Source: Oxalobacteraceae bacterium
GTDB taxonomy: Bacteria; Pseudomonadota; Gammaproteobacteria; Burkholderiales; Burkholderiaceae_D
Assembly (NCBI GenBank): GCA_027485535.1
Contig: JAIXQV010000255.1
Location: forward strand, 1-39,941
Direction of reading: 5' to 3'
Length of the DNA: 39,941 nt
Notes under the pieces: generated by a model
The model's input: the letters and a program-made list of their open reading frames with translations, nothing else
Databases searched by the model: none
Told to the model about the DNA's origin: nothing
Shown here: positions 16,157-25,200 of the stretch, in pieces
Position numbering within the stretch: the first letter of the stretch is position 1
How the letters are laid out: every line of letters starts with the position of its first letter
Made by a program: the position numbers and the translations under genes

Positions 16157-18520
16157 ATGACATTCCGAACCGCGCGCAGATCGCCTTTATTGATTCCAAA
16201 ACTTATCGCTGCCGCTATTGCTTCAGCGTTTGCACTGGATGCCGCAGCGATTGATCCCTTCACCGTGCGCGATATTCGTGTCGAGGGCATACAGCGGACC
16301 GAAGCGGGTACGGTATTCAACTATTTGCCCGTGCGGGTCGGCGAAATCTTCAATGACGAGAAAGCGTCGGCGTCGATCAAGGCGCTGTATGCAACCGGCT
16401 TTTTCAAAGATGTACGCATTGAAGCTGAGGGTGATGTGTTGGTGATATCGGTCGAAGAGCGACCGGCGATTGCCAGCGTCGATTTCACCGGCACCAAAGA
16501 ATTTGAAAAAGACAAACTTCGTAAGGCACTGAAAGACCTCGGCCTGGGTGAGTCGCGCATTCTCGATAAATCTTTGGTTGATCGCGCGGAGCAAGAGCTC
16601 AAGCGTCAGTACCTGTCGCGTGGCTTGTATGGTGTCAAGATCACCACCACAGTGACACCGATCGAGCGTAACCGGGTGAATGTTACTTTTGCCGTAGACG
16701 AAGGTGAAGTCGCGCGTATTCGTCAGATCAAGATCATTGGTAATCAGGCGTTCAAGGAAGACGAGCTGCGTGATCAGCTGAAGATGACAACGCCGGGTTG
16801 GTTTACCTGGTACTCCAAGGCTGATCAATACTCGCGTCAGAAGCTGGCAGGTGATATCGAGACGATCCGGTCGTTTTATCTGAACCGTGGCTACCTGGAG
16901 ATGCAGATCGACTCGACGCAAGTATCGATCTCGCCAGACAAAAAAGATATCTTCATCACCATCAATATCAACGAGGGCAAGAAATACAAGGTCACCAGCG
17001 TCAAGCTTGACGGTGAAATGCTCGGCCGTGAGCAGGAACTCGCTGGCTTGGTGTCCTTGAAGGCCGGCGACGCCTACTCCGGCGAGCGTATGACCGAGAG
17101 TACCAAGAAGATTAGTGAGCGGATGGGCGTGTTCGGCTATGCATTTGCCAACGTCAACGCGGTACCTGAAATTGATCGTGAGAAGGCTGAGGTTGCGTTC
17201 ACGATCTTTGTTGACCCCGGCAAGCGCATCTACGTTCGCAATATCAATATTGGTGGTAACGATCGCACGCGTGATTCCGTGATCCGGCGTGAGTTTAGGC
17301 AACTGGAAAGTGCATGGTACGACGGTGACAAGATCCGACTGTCACGTGACCGAATGGGCCGACTGGGTTTCTTCACTGACACCACGGTTGACACAGTCGA
17401 AGTGCCAGGGGTGCCGGATCAGGTTGATCTGGATGTGAAAGTGACCGAGAAACCTACTGGTGCCATCATGGTTGGCGCTGGTTTTTCCAGCGCCGAAAAG
17501 CTGGTGTTGACCGGTTCGCTTAATCAAGCCAACGCTTTCGGTTCGGGTAACAACATTGGCATTAACGTCAACACCAGCCGAGTGTTCCGAACCATCTCTC
17601 TCAGCCATACCAATCCTTATTTCACGGAAGATGGTGTCAGCAGAACAGTGGATCTGTTTTACCGCACGTCGCGGCCACCACTTTTCTTTAGCGACATCAA
17701 TTACCTGATTGTCACGCGCGGCGGCTCGGTTAATTTTGGTGTGCCGTTCACCGAGTTCGATCGCGTGTTTTTGGGCGTTGGCTATGAGGACACGACGGTT
17801 ACGGCCTACGACTCCAGTCCACAAAGGTATAAAGACTTCGTCGCTGGAAACAAGGGCCCTGCAGATGGGATCGGTTCGGCGGGCACGTCTGCTATTCCTC
17901 TGACGGCCGCTTGGCAGCGCGATGAACGTGACAGCGCACTGATTCCAACCAGAGGCCGCTTCCGGCGCGCCAGTCTTGAGCTGTCCGGTGCGGGCAGCTC
18001 TCGCTACTACCGCTCAAGTTACCAGGATCAGTATTTCTGGCCTGTGTCCAGCGCGATCACGCTCGCTGTGAACGGCGAGGTGAATTATGGCGATGGACTC
18101 GTTGGCGATCCGTTCCCGATTTTCAAGAACTTTTACGCAGGCGGTATTGGTTCTGTGCGTGGCTTTGCCGCCGGCACACTAAATGTCAGGGGCATCCGGC
18201 CCGATCAAGATAGAAACACGTTTCGTCTGCCCATTGGTGGCTCAGCCCGCCTGATTGGCAACGCCGAGCTGCAGTTCCCTTTCCCAGGTAGCGGGGTCGA
18301 TCGTAGCCTCCGCTGGTTCACCTTCCTTGACGCTGGCCAGGTCTGGAACCCTTCCGAGGGAGAGAATATTCGCCTCGCCGATCTTCGCTACAGTACCGGC
18401 CTAGGGATCTCCTGGATTTCGCCAGTCGGCCCGCTCAAGCTATCGCTGGCTTATCCGATCAACGATAAGCCGGGGGATTATGTGCAGCGCTTCCAGTTCC
18501 AGCTCGGTACCGGCTTCTGA
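16157..18520 (+). CDS. bamA: outer membrane protein assembly factor BamA
   Basis: Core of the BAM complex, which inserts beta-barrel proteins into the outer membrane. The 787-residue protein has a signal peptide ending near FALDAAA (about residue 31), five POTRA domains (first begins FTVRDIRVEGIQRTEAGTVF), and a C-terminal Omp85 barrel with GSVRGFAAGTLN, the conserved VRGF lid-locking motif, ending in a terminal phenylalanine (QLGTGF). I chose ATG 16157 because it gives a clean signal peptide; the ribosome site is weak. The gene follows rseP by 31 bases. Confidence 0.97.
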   Translation: MTFRTARRSPLLIPKLIAAAIASAFALDAAAIDPFTVRDIRVEGIQRTEAGTVFNYLPVRVGEIFNDEKASASIKALYATGFFKDVRIEAEGDVLVISVEERPAIASVDFTGTKEFEKDKLRKALKDLGLGESRILDKSLVDRAEQELKRQYLSRGLYGVKITTTVTPIERNRVNVTFAVDEGEVARIRQIKIIGNQAFKEDELRDQLKMTTPGWFTWYSKADQYSRQKLAGDIETIRSFYLNRGYLEMQIDSTQVSISPDKKDIFITININEGKKYKVTSVKLDGEMLGREQELAGLVSLKAGDAYSGERMTESTKKISERMGVFGYAFANVNAVPEIDREKAEVAFTIFVDPGKRIYVRNINIGGNDRTRDSVIRREFRQLESAWYDGDKIRLSRDRMGRLGFFTDTTVDTVEVPGVPDQVDLDVKVTEKPTGAIMVGAGFSSAEKLVLTGSLNQANAFGSGNNIGINVNTSRVFRTISLSHTNPYFTEDGVSRTVDLFYRTSRPPLFFSDINYLIVTRGGSVNFGVPFTEFDRVFLGVGYEDTTVTAYDSSPQRYKDFVAGNKGPADGIGSAGTSAIPLTAAWQRDERDSALIPTRGRFRRASLELSGAGSSRYYRSSYQDQYFWPVSSAITLAVNGEVNYGDGLVGDPFPIFKNFYAGGIGSVRGFAAGTLNVRGIRPDQDRNTFRLPIGGSARLIGNAELQFPFPGSGVDRSLRWFTFLDAGQVWNPSEGENIRLADLRYSTGLGISWISPVGPLKLSLAYPINDKPGDYVQRFQFQLGTGF

Positions 18521-18549
18521 GGCGTGGTGGCATAATCAGGGTTTCCGTT

Positions 18550-19077
18550 ATGGAGAATGAAGTGAGATCTGTGCTTAAAAAAGCAACTTTTTTATTGTTC
18601 GGGCTTTCTGCGCTGGTGGTTGCGCCTTTGGCGAGCAGTGCGCAGGAGCTGAAAATCGGTTTCGTCAATACCGAGCGCATCTTCCGTGAAGCCACGCCTG
18701 CCAAGGCGGCCACTGCCAAGCTCGAGCAAGAGTTTTCACGTCGCGACAAGGACCTGCAGGACCTCGCAGCGCGCGTGAAATCTGCGGCCGAAAAGCTGGA
18801 CAAAGATGCGCCGGTTTTGTCTGACGCCGAGCGAGTCAAGCGCCAGCGTGAGCTGTCCGAAATGGACAAGGATTATCAGCGTCGTCAGCGAGAGTTTCGC
18901 GAAGACTTGAACCAGCGCCGCAATGAGGAGCTGGCCGCTGTTCTGGAAAAAGCCAACAAAGTGATTCGGCAACTCGCCGAGGTCGAGAAGTACGACATTG
19001 TTTTCCAGGAAGCGGTTTACTACAGTCCGCGCATCGACATCACCGACAAAGTGTTGAAGTCACTCAACGCAAAATAA
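18550..19077 (+). CDS. skp: periplasmic chaperone Skp/OmpH
   Basis: Holds unfolded outer-membrane proteins in the periplasm for delivery to BamA. A signal peptide is clear (KKATFLLFGLSALVVAPLAS, cleavage near SSAQE), followed by ELKIGFVNTERIFREATPA and a long charged coiled-coil middle, the arms of the jellyfish-like trimer. The stretch KYDIVFQEAVYYSPRIDITD closes the core domain. Two starts are possible: ATG 18550, or GTG 18562, which has GGAG (18552-18555) six bases upstream; the signal peptide works with either. Position between bamA and lpxD is standard. Confidence 0.93.
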   Translation: MENEVRSVLKKATFLLFGLSALVVAPLASSAQELKIGFVNTERIFREATPAKAATAKLEQEFSRRDKDLQDLAARVKSAAEKLDKDAPVLSDAERVKRQRELSEMDKDYQRRQREFREDLNQRRNEELAAVLEKANKVIRQLAEVEKYDIVFQEAVYYSPRIDITDKVLKSLNAK

Positions 19078-19092
19078 GATAGGACCACCGCC

Positions 19093-20163
19093 ATGGGCAC
19101 TCGACTGGGCGACTTGGTCGATAGCTTGGGCGGGGAGTTGATCGGCGATCCCGAGATTGACATCACCGGGATCGCGCCATTGGACGCTGCGGGTCCGTCG
19201 CACATCACCTTTCTGTCCAACCCGAAGCTCCGCGCGCAGGCGGCGCATACCAGCGCCGCCGCATTGATCCTGTCTCGTCAGGACCACCCGCAGTTGGCGA
19301 GCTATGCGGGCGCATGCGTGCTGACCGACAATCCTTATGCCTATTTCGCGCGTGCCGCGCAACATTTTGCAGCGCTGGTAGCGGTAGCGCCAGCGGCGGG
19401 GATTCACCCTCGTGCATGGGTTGATCCGGCAGCGAGTGTCGCTGCCACGGCCAGCATTGGTCCCGGTGTCACGATCGAAGCAGGCGCGCAGATTGGTGAG
19501 CATTGTGTGATTGGTGCAAGCAGCCACATCGGTCGTAACGCGGTCATCGGCGCGCATACCTTGCTGCATCCTCGGGTCAGTTTTTTGGCGGATTGTCGGA
19601 TTGGTGAGCGCGGCATCATTCAGTCGGGCGCAGTGATCGGTGGGGATGGCTTCGGATTTGCGAATGAGGGCGGCCGCTGGATCAAAATCCCCCAAAGTGG
19701 TGGCGTACAGATTGGCAATGATGTCGAGATCGGTGCCAACACCACCGTCGACCGTGGTGCATTGGAAGACACCGTGATCGAAGATGGCGTCAAGCTCGAT
19801 AACCAGATTCAAATCGCCCATAACTGCGTGATTGGTGCGCACACTGCCATGGCAGGTTGCGTTGGTGTGGCGGGCAGCGCGAAGATCGGTCGTCACTGTA
19901 CCTTTGGTGGCGCGGCGATGGTACTGGGTCACCTGACCATTGCCGACAATGTTCATGTGTCTTCCGGCAGTCTGGTGTCGCGCTCGATTCTCGAGCCGGG
20001 GCACTACACGGGCTTTTACCCCTTGGCCAAGAACGCGGAATGGGAAAAAACAGCAGCGGTGGTTCGACAGCTCGGTACGATGCGCGAACGTGTGCGCGCT
20101 TTAGAGAAGCTGGTGAATCAGCAGGGTGTTGAACCGCATTTAGACAAAAAAATCGGCGAATAA
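19093..20163 (+). CDS. lpxD: UDP-3-O-acyl-glucosamine N-acyltransferase
   Basis: Third step of lipid A synthesis: adds the N-linked hydroxyacyl chain. The 356-residue protein has an N-terminal uridine-binding domain (DITGIAPLDAAGPSHITFLS) and a long left-handed beta-helix of hexapeptide repeats (for example VIGASSHIGRNAVIGAHT). The catalytic-histidine region is in LDNQIQIAHNCVIGAHTAMAG, and a C-terminal helix follows. ATG 19093 follows AGGA at 19081-19084. It lies in the skp-lpxD-fabZ-lpxA-lpxB block. Confidence 0.97.
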   Translation: MGTRLGDLVDSLGGELIGDPEIDITGIAPLDAAGPSHITFLSNPKLRAQAAHTSAAALILSRQDHPQLASYAGACVLTDNPYAYFARAAQHFAALVAVAPAAGIHPRAWVDPAASVAATASIGPGVTIEAGAQIGEHCVIGASSHIGRNAVIGAHTLLHPRVSFLADCRIGERGIIQSGAVIGGDGFGFANEGGRWIKIPQSGGVQIGNDVEIGANTTVDRGALEDTVIEDGVKLDNQIQIAHNCVIGAHTAMAGCVGVAGSAKIGRHCTFGGAAMVLGHLTIADNVHVSSGSLVSRSILEPGHYTGFYPLAKNAEWEKTAAVVRQLGTMRERVRALEKLVNQQGVEPHLDKKIGE

Positions 20164-20215
20164 AACCAACGCCGATGACAGCAATCCAATCAAGACGAGA
20201 TTAGGCAGAACCACA

Positions 20216-20686
20216 ATGAAAAGCCTCGATATCAATCAGATCAAGCAATACCTGCCACACCGTTATCCGCTACTGTTGGTCGATCGTGTACTCGACTGGG
20301 AATCTGGCAAGCAGATTCGTGCGATCAAGAATGTCAGCGTCAATGAAGAGTTTTTCAATGGCCACTTTCCGAACAAGCCGGTCATGCCGGGCGTATTGAT
20401 GATCGAGGCGTTGGCGCAAACAGCGGCCTTACTGGCGTTCCTGACCATCGGGCAAAAGCCTGACGAGAATGCGGTGGTGTATTTTGTCGGTATCGATGGC
20501 GCGCGTTTTAAGCGTCCGGTCGAGCCCGGTGATCAGCTGGTGATGGAGGTTGAGATTCTGCGGCAGTCACGCGGCATCTGGAAATTTCATGCCAAGGGCA
20601 TGGTCGATCAGCAGCTCGCGGTCGAGGCTGAGCTGATGTGCACCATGCGCAGCATCAGCGAGCCGGAACCGGTAGTGTCTGCATGA
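20216..20686 (+). CDS. fabZ: 3-hydroxyacyl-ACP dehydratase FabZ
   Basis: Dehydrates 3-hydroxyacyl-ACP in fatty acid synthesis, competing with LpxA/LpxD for the same hydroxyacyl pool. The 156-residue hot-dog-fold protein has HRYPLLLVDRV near the N terminus and the active-site segment NGHFPNKPVMPGVLMIEALAQ, quoted by its key residues His50 and Glu64. Its TGA overlaps the lpxA ATG. Neighbours confirm FabZ rather than FabA. Confidence 0.97.
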   Translation: MKSLDINQIKQYLPHRYPLLLVDRVLDWESGKQIRAIKNVSVNEEFFNGHFPNKPVMPGVLMIEALAQTAALLAFLTIGQKPDENAVVYFVGIDGARFKRPVEPGDQLVMEVEILRQSRGIWKFHAKGMVDQQLAVEAELMCTMRSISEPEPVVSA

Positions 20687-21471
20687 CCATCATCCATCCC
20701 AGCGCTCTGGTTGACCCTGCGGCTGAGCTCGACAGTAGTGTCGAGGTTGGTGCGTACAGTGTGATCGGGCCGCAGGTAAAAATCGGCGCTCGCACCAAGA
20801 TTGGTCCTCATGTGGTGATTGATGGCGATACCACCATCGGTTGCGACAATATGTTTTATCAGTTCTCGTCGATTGGCGCGGCACCACAAGACAAAAAATA
20901 TGCGGGCGAGCCAACCCGTTTGGTGATCGGCGATCGCAACACGATTCGTGAATTCTGTACCTTAAATCGCGGCACCGCTCAGGATGCCGGTGTCACTCGC
21001 CTTGGCAACGACAACTGGATCATGGCCTATGTGCATCTGGCGCATGACTGCCAGGTAGGTAACCACACGATCTTTGCAAACAATGCGCAGCTAGCGGGCC
21101 ATGTGCAAGTGGGTGACTGGGTGATTCTCGGTGGCCACTCTGGCGTGCATCAATTCTGCAAGATTGGTGCACACGCCATGCTGGGCATGTTCACCAGCCT
21201 GACGCAGGATGTGCCGCCGTTCGTGATCTTGAACGGTAACCCGGCAGCGGCGCACGGCGTGAATGTCGAGGGCTTGCGTCGCCGTGGTTTTACGCGCGAA
21301 GATATTGATGCCATCCGTCATGCTTACCGACTGATTTACAAATCCGGCCTAACGCTTGAGGAGGCGAAAACGGCGCTCGCCAATGAAGAGCAAGCACAAC
21401 CGGCGGTATCTGCGCACCTGAAAACCATGCGCGAATTTCTCGAGAGCGTCACACGTGGCATCGTCCGATGA
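20683..21471 (+). CDS. lpxA: UDP-N-acetylglucosamine acyltransferase
   Basis: First step of lipid A synthesis. The 262-residue protein is a hexapeptide-repeat beta-helix starting IIHPSALVDPAAELDSSVEV, with HLAHDCQVGNHTIFANNAQL holding the catalytic histidine (residue 121, equivalent to E. coli His125), and VEGLRRRGFTREDIDAIR in the C-terminal helical part. I start it at ATG 20683, overlapping the fabZ stop, because this matches the family N terminus exactly. Its stop lies inside the start of lpxB. Confidence 0.97.
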   Translation: MTIIHPSALVDPAAELDSSVEVGAYSVIGPQVKIGARTKIGPHVVIDGDTTIGCDNMFYQFSSIGAAPQDKKYAGEPTRLVIGDRNTIREFCTLNRGTAQDAGVTRLGNDNWIMAYVHLAHDCQVGNHTIFANNAQLAGHVQVGDWVILGGHSGVHQFCKIGAHAMLGMFTSLTQDVPPFVILNGNPAAAHGVNVEGLRRRGFTREDIDAIRHAYRLIYKSGLTLEEAKTALANEEQAQPAVSAHLKTMREFLESVTRGIVR

Positions 21472-22618
21472 ACTGACGCTGGCGCTAGTCGCCGGCGAAG
21501 CCTCCGGCGATTTGCTCGCCAGTCGCATGCTGTCTGGCTTGAGGCCGATGCTGCCCGATGTACGTCTGCACGGCATCGGCGGACCAGCGATGGCCGAGTA
21601 CGGGTTTGTGTCTGACTACCCGATGGAAAAGCTGGCAGTGCGCGGCTTATTCGAAGTTTTATCGCACTACCGCGAGCTGAAAGCGCTGCGTGACGAACTA
21701 CGCGAGCGTTTGCTGGCCGAGCGCCCAGCCGTGTTCGTGGGTGTTGATGCGCCCGACTTCAATCTCGATTTGGAGATACAGCTCAAGCAAGTCGGCATCC
21801 CTACGCTGCACTTTGTCAGCCCCTCGGTGTGGGCTTGGCGCCGTGGCCGAATCAAAAAAATTGCGCGTGCGGTTTCGCATATGTTGGTGATCTTTCCGTT
21901 TGAGGAAGCCATCTACAACAAAGCCGGTATTCCCGTGACCTATGTCGGCCATCCATTGGCTGAAATGATACCGATGGATCCCGACCAAGACGCAGCGCGC
22001 GATGCGCTGGGCATTGCGCGTGATGCGCGTGTGGTGACCATACTCCCCGGCAGCAGACTGTCCGAGCTGAAGTACAACACGCGGGCGTTTCTTGAAACTG
22101 CGGCTATGCTGAAAAAGCGTGACCCCAAGGTCCAGTTTTTGATGCCGATGGCGGGTGATACCCAGCGTGCCTTTATCGAGCAGCTGATGACGCCTGATAT
22201 GAAATCGCTGCCATTACAAATCATGACCGGTGGTTCGCACGATGCGATTGCGGCTTGCGACGCCGCTTTGGTCGCGAGTGGTACAGCAACGCTGGAAGTA
22301 GCCTTGTTCAAGAAGCCGATGGTGATTGGTTACCGAATGAATCCAGCTAGCTGGCAGGTGCTGCGTTTGATGGCATACCAGCCTTGGGTAGGCCTACCCA
22401 ATATTATGGCGCGCGAGTTTCTGGTGCCGGAGTTATTGCAAGATAGGGCAACACCGGCTGGCTTATCGTCCGCCTTGTGGGCGCAGCTATCGAATGACCA
22501 AAACCGTCAGCGTCTGCGTCGACGTTTTGTCGATTTACACCATGACCTGATGCGAAACACTGCCTCGCAAAGTGCGCACGCGGTGATGGAGCTGCTGTCG
22601 CAGCACGGTCGGCTCTGA
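21455..22618 (+). CDS. lpxB: lipid-A-disaccharide synthase
   Basis: Joins UDP-diacylglucosamine and lipid X into the lipid A disaccharide; peripheral inner-membrane glycosyltransferase (GT19). Motifs: VAGEASGDLLASRML, FVGVDAPDFNLDLE, SPSVWAWRRGRIKKI, ILPGSRLSELKYN and SGTATLEVALFKKPMV. 387 residues. The start is GTG 21455, 17 bases inside the end of lpxA; GAGAG upstream is a weak ribosome site, so coupling with lpxA is likely. Confidence 0.96.
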   Translation: MASSDELTLALVAGEASGDLLASRMLSGLRPMLPDVRLHGIGGPAMAEYGFVSDYPMEKLAVRGLFEVLSHYRELKALRDELRERLLAERPAVFVGVDAPDFNLDLEIQLKQVGIPTLHFVSPSVWAWRRGRIKKIARAVSHMLVIFPFEEAIYNKAGIPVTYVGHPLAEMIPMDPDQDAARDALGIARDARVVTILPGSRLSELKYNTRAFLETAAMLKKRDPKVQFLMPMAGDTQRAFIEQLMTPDMKSLPLQIMTGGSHDAIAACDAALVASGTATLEVALFKKPMVIGYRMNPASWQVLRLMAYQPWVGLPNIMAREFLVPELLQDRATPAGLSSALWAQLSNDQNRQRLRRRFVDLHHDLMRNTASQSAHAVMELLSQHGRL

Positions 22619-22626
22619 TTGCGCCT

Positions 22627-23241
22627 TTGAAAGCGGCGACCTTGTTCGACTACGCCGGTTACGCCGGTGAAGTGATTTGCGGCGTTGACGAAGCCGGTAG
22701 AGGGCCACTGGCTGGTCCGGTGTTCGCAGCGGCCGTTATTCTCGACCCCGCCAAACCAATTGCTGGTTTGCGCGACTCAAAAAAACTCAGCCCGGCACGG
22801 CGAGATGAGCTTGCGCTCATTATCCAGCGTGACGCTTTGGCTTGGTCGATCGCGCAATGTTCCGCAGCAGAGATTGATGCACTCAATATTCTTCAAGCCA
22901 CCATGCTGGCGATGCGACGTGCCATCGAGGGGCTGTCGGTGGTACCCACACTCGCCCTGATTGACGGTAACCGCTGCCCCGTCACAACGGTTCGTACCGA
23001 AGCCATCGTCAAGGGCGATGACAAAGTGATCGAGATTTCTGCTGCCTCGATTCTCGCCAAGACCGCGCGCGACGCACTGCTGGTCGAGATGCACACACGC
23101 TATCCGCAGTACGCGTTTGACCAGCACAAGGGTTACCCTACCGCCTTGCATCTGGCGCGATTAAGAGAGCATGGCATCACACCCGAGCATCGTCGATCTT
23201 ATGCGCCAGTGCGTGAGTTGCTGAACGAGGCAACACCATGA
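22627..23241 (+). CDS. rnhB: ribonuclease HII
   Basis: Cleaves RNA in RNA-DNA hybrids and removes misincorporated ribonucleotides. GVDEAGRGPLAGPVFAAAV gives the first acidic pair (D21, E22), LIDGN a later aspartate, and SASILAKTARD and HKGYPTALH are family motifs. No ATG or GTG fits the N terminus: I use TTG 22627 (204 residues), with TTG 22642 a possible alternative; neither has a clear ribosome site. It lies eight bases after lpxB and shares ATGA with the next gene. Confidence 0.93.
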   Translation: MKAATLFDYAGYAGEVICGVDEAGRGPLAGPVFAAAVILDPAKPIAGLRDSKKLSPARRDELALIIQRDALAWSIAQCSAAEIDALNILQATMLAMRRAIEGLSVVPTLALIDGNRCPVTTVRTEAIVKGDDKVIEISAASILAKTARDALLVEMHTRYPQYAFDQHKGYPTALHLARLREHGITPEHRRSYAPVRELLNEATP

Positions 23242-24071
23242 GCCTACGCAGTATCCAATCGCGCGACAACGCGCACTACAAACAACTCAGGCAATGGGCG
23301 AGTAGTGCGCAGGCACGTCGCAAGTCTGGCATGACCCTGCTCGATGGGGTTCATTTATGCGAAGCATGGCTACAGCACCGCGGAATGCCTGCGCTGTGCG
23401 TGGTGGCTGAGTCAGCGCTCAGTCACCCCGAGGTGGCGGCGATCCTTGCACAGTGTGAATCCAATGCCAACGCAAGCGCCGACTCAAGCGCGGACGCCGC
23501 AGAATGTATATTGCTATCGGATGCTTTGTTCACGCCGCTCGGTCAGGTCGAGCATGGTGTGGGCATACTGTTCGTGGTGAAGGTGCCGGATGCTGCTAGC
23601 AGTGGTCAGGCATCGCCTTCATTGCAAAGTGCAGCGCTACTGCTCGACTCAGTCCAAGATCCGGGTAACCTTGGCACCATCTTGCGTACTGCGGCAGCGG
23701 CGGGTGTTCACAATATTTTCTGTGGTCCAGGTACGGCAGCAGTATGGTCACCCAAAGTACTGCGTGCGGGCATGGGTGCGCATTTTGTGTTGGAGATTAC
23801 TGAAGACGTTGATCTGGCACAGTTGATCCAGCATGCTTCGGTGCCGGTGTATGCGACTCAACCGGATGCGCCAAACACGATTTATACCGCCGACCTTCGC
23901 GTACCGTCGGCTTGGCTATTTGGCCACGAGGGGCAGGGCGTGTCTGAGCAATTGCTCTCGCTAGCCACTGAACGGCTCTCCATACCGCAGAGCACGCAAG
24001 TCGAGTCACTGAATGTGGCCGCCAGTGTGGCGATTTGTTTGTTCGAGCAGCGCCGACAGCAACACAGCTAG
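23238..24071 (+). CDS. SpoU/TrmH-family RNA 2'-O-methyltransferase
   Basis: Transfers a methyl group from SAM to a ribose 2'-OH in rRNA or tRNA. The N-terminal RNA-binding part begins IQSRDNAHYKQLRQWASSAQ and LLDGVHLCEAWL. The three SPOUT motifs follow: LLDSVQDPGNLGTILRTAAA, WLFGHEGQGVSEQLL and IPQSTQVESLNVAASVAICL. The 277-residue length and the N-terminal part are like the TsnR/RlmB-like branch common in betaproteobacteria; the methylated nucleotide cannot be told. The ATG overlaps the rnhB stop. It is convergent with ppsR. Confidence 0.92.
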   Translation: MSLRSIQSRDNAHYKQLRQWASSAQARRKSGMTLLDGVHLCEAWLQHRGMPALCVVAESALSHPEVAAILAQCESNANASADSSADAAECILLSDALFTPLGQVEHGVGILFVVKVPDAASSGQASPSLQSAALLLDSVQDPGNLGTILRTAAAAGVHNIFCGPGTAAVWSPKVLRAGMGAHFVLEITEDVDLAQLIQHASVPVYATQPDAPNTIYTADLRVPSAWLFGHEGQGVSEQLLSLATERLSIPQSTQVESLNVAASVAICLFEQRRQQHS

Positions 24072-24136
24072 TGGATCGGATCGCCAGGCGACATTAACAA
24101 CGTCGTTTGGAATCTAGGGCGCCTGACAGGTTATGT

Positions 24137-24985
24137 TCAATAAGAGCGTTTGCCGATTTTCAGCTCATGCAAAATCAGCGTCGCGATTTCTTCGATCGAC
24201 TTAACGGTCGTCGATACCCACCGAATGCCTTCGCGCTGCATCATATGTTCGGCTTCATTGACCTCGTAGCGACAATTTTCTAGTGACGCATACTTGCTGC
24301 CGGGGCGGCGCTCATTGCGCACCTCTGACAAACGATCTGGCGCAATGGATAGACCAAACACTTTTGCACGAAACGGGATCAGACCACTCGGCAGTTGCCC
24401 GCGCTCGAAGTCTTCCGGAATCAGCGGGTAGTTGGCTGCCTTAATGCCATATTGCATGGCCATGTAAAGCGAGGTCGGTGTTTTGCCTGAGCGCGAAACG
24501 CCCACCAGGATCACGTCGGCGGATGACAGATTTTTATGTGACTGCCCGTCATCATGCGCCAGCGAAAAATTGATGGCCTCAATACGGTTCTTATAGTCGT
24601 TCGAATCAGCGATGTTGTGGCTGCGACCGATGGTGTGCGTCGACACAGTACCAAGCTCTTGTTCGAGTGGCTCGACAAAGGTTTGAATCAGGTCCATGTG
24701 CATCGCATCTGCGCGCCGCACGATGGCCGAGAGCTCCGATTTCACCAGCGTGGAGAACACGATCGGACGTTTTCCCTCAATATGCAAGGCATCATTGATA
24801 CGGCGTACCGCCTCATGGGCTTTGTCTTCGGTATCGATGAAAGGCAGTCGAATCTGACGAAAGCGCAGATCAAATTGGGTTAGCACCGAGTGCCCAAATG
24901 TTTCCGCAGTGATACCCGTGCCGTCCGATACAAAGAAAACCGTACGATCAAACCCGGCAGAACCGGGAGGAGTGTGGCTGTGCAT
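24137..24985 (-). CDS. ppsR: PEP synthase regulatory protein (kinase/pyrophosphorylase)
   Basis: Switches PEP synthase off by ADP-dependent phosphorylation and on by phosphate-dependent dephosphorylation. The DUF299-family protein has FFVSDGTGITAETFGHSVLT at the N terminus and a P-loop-like GVSRSGKT at residues 162-169, with KNYPLIPEDF-type sequence (here AANYPLIPEDFERGQLP) after it. 282 residues, full length. It is divergent from its target ppsA across 215 bases, which supports the assignment. Confidence 0.96.
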   Translation of the reverse strand: MHSHTPPGSAGFDRTVFFVSDGTGITAETFGHSVLTQFDLRFRQIRLPFIDTEDKAHEAVRRINDALHIEGKRPIVFSTLVKSELSAIVRRADAMHMDLIQTFVEPLEQELGTVSTHTIGRSHNIADSNDYKNRIEAINFSLAHDDGQSHKNLSSADVILVGVSRSGKTPTSLYMAMQYGIKAANYPLIPEDFERGQLPSGLIPFRAKVFGLSIAPDRLSEVRNERRPGSKYASLENCRYEVNEAEHMMQREGIRWVSTTVKSIEEIATLILHELKIGKRSY

Positions 24986-25200
24986 GATAATTTCTAAAGA
25001 GTTAACGCAAAATTCGCCACCCAGGCTGATCAGGAGGCGGACTTGGCAGGTAAAATGCGCGTCTTACAGCATTTTCCCACGCGGACTGTCCCCCGGACAA
25101 TCAATCACGGATCGAGTCATGCCAGCCCCTTCACGCCAGCACAGCACTCTCCACGCGTCCGCGTCGCGCGCACCGATTTCCCACCATCAAAGAGGTATTT

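Noticed and set aside
16223..17302. Long antisense reading frame (about 359 codons) inside bamA
   Set aside because: It mirrors bamA coding bias; the protein has no family motifs and no ribosome site. The same holds for the long antisense frames in lpxD (19060-20004) and across map (7675-8562).
24085..24125. Terminator between the RNA methyltransferase and ppsR
   Set aside because: CAGGCG/CGCCTG can pair across 29 bases, but the loop is large and neither strand has a T-tract.
25040..25060. ppsA promoter around TTGGCA and TAAAAT
   Set aside because: The two hexamers are only two bases apart and no -35 lies at normal distance from TAAAAT.
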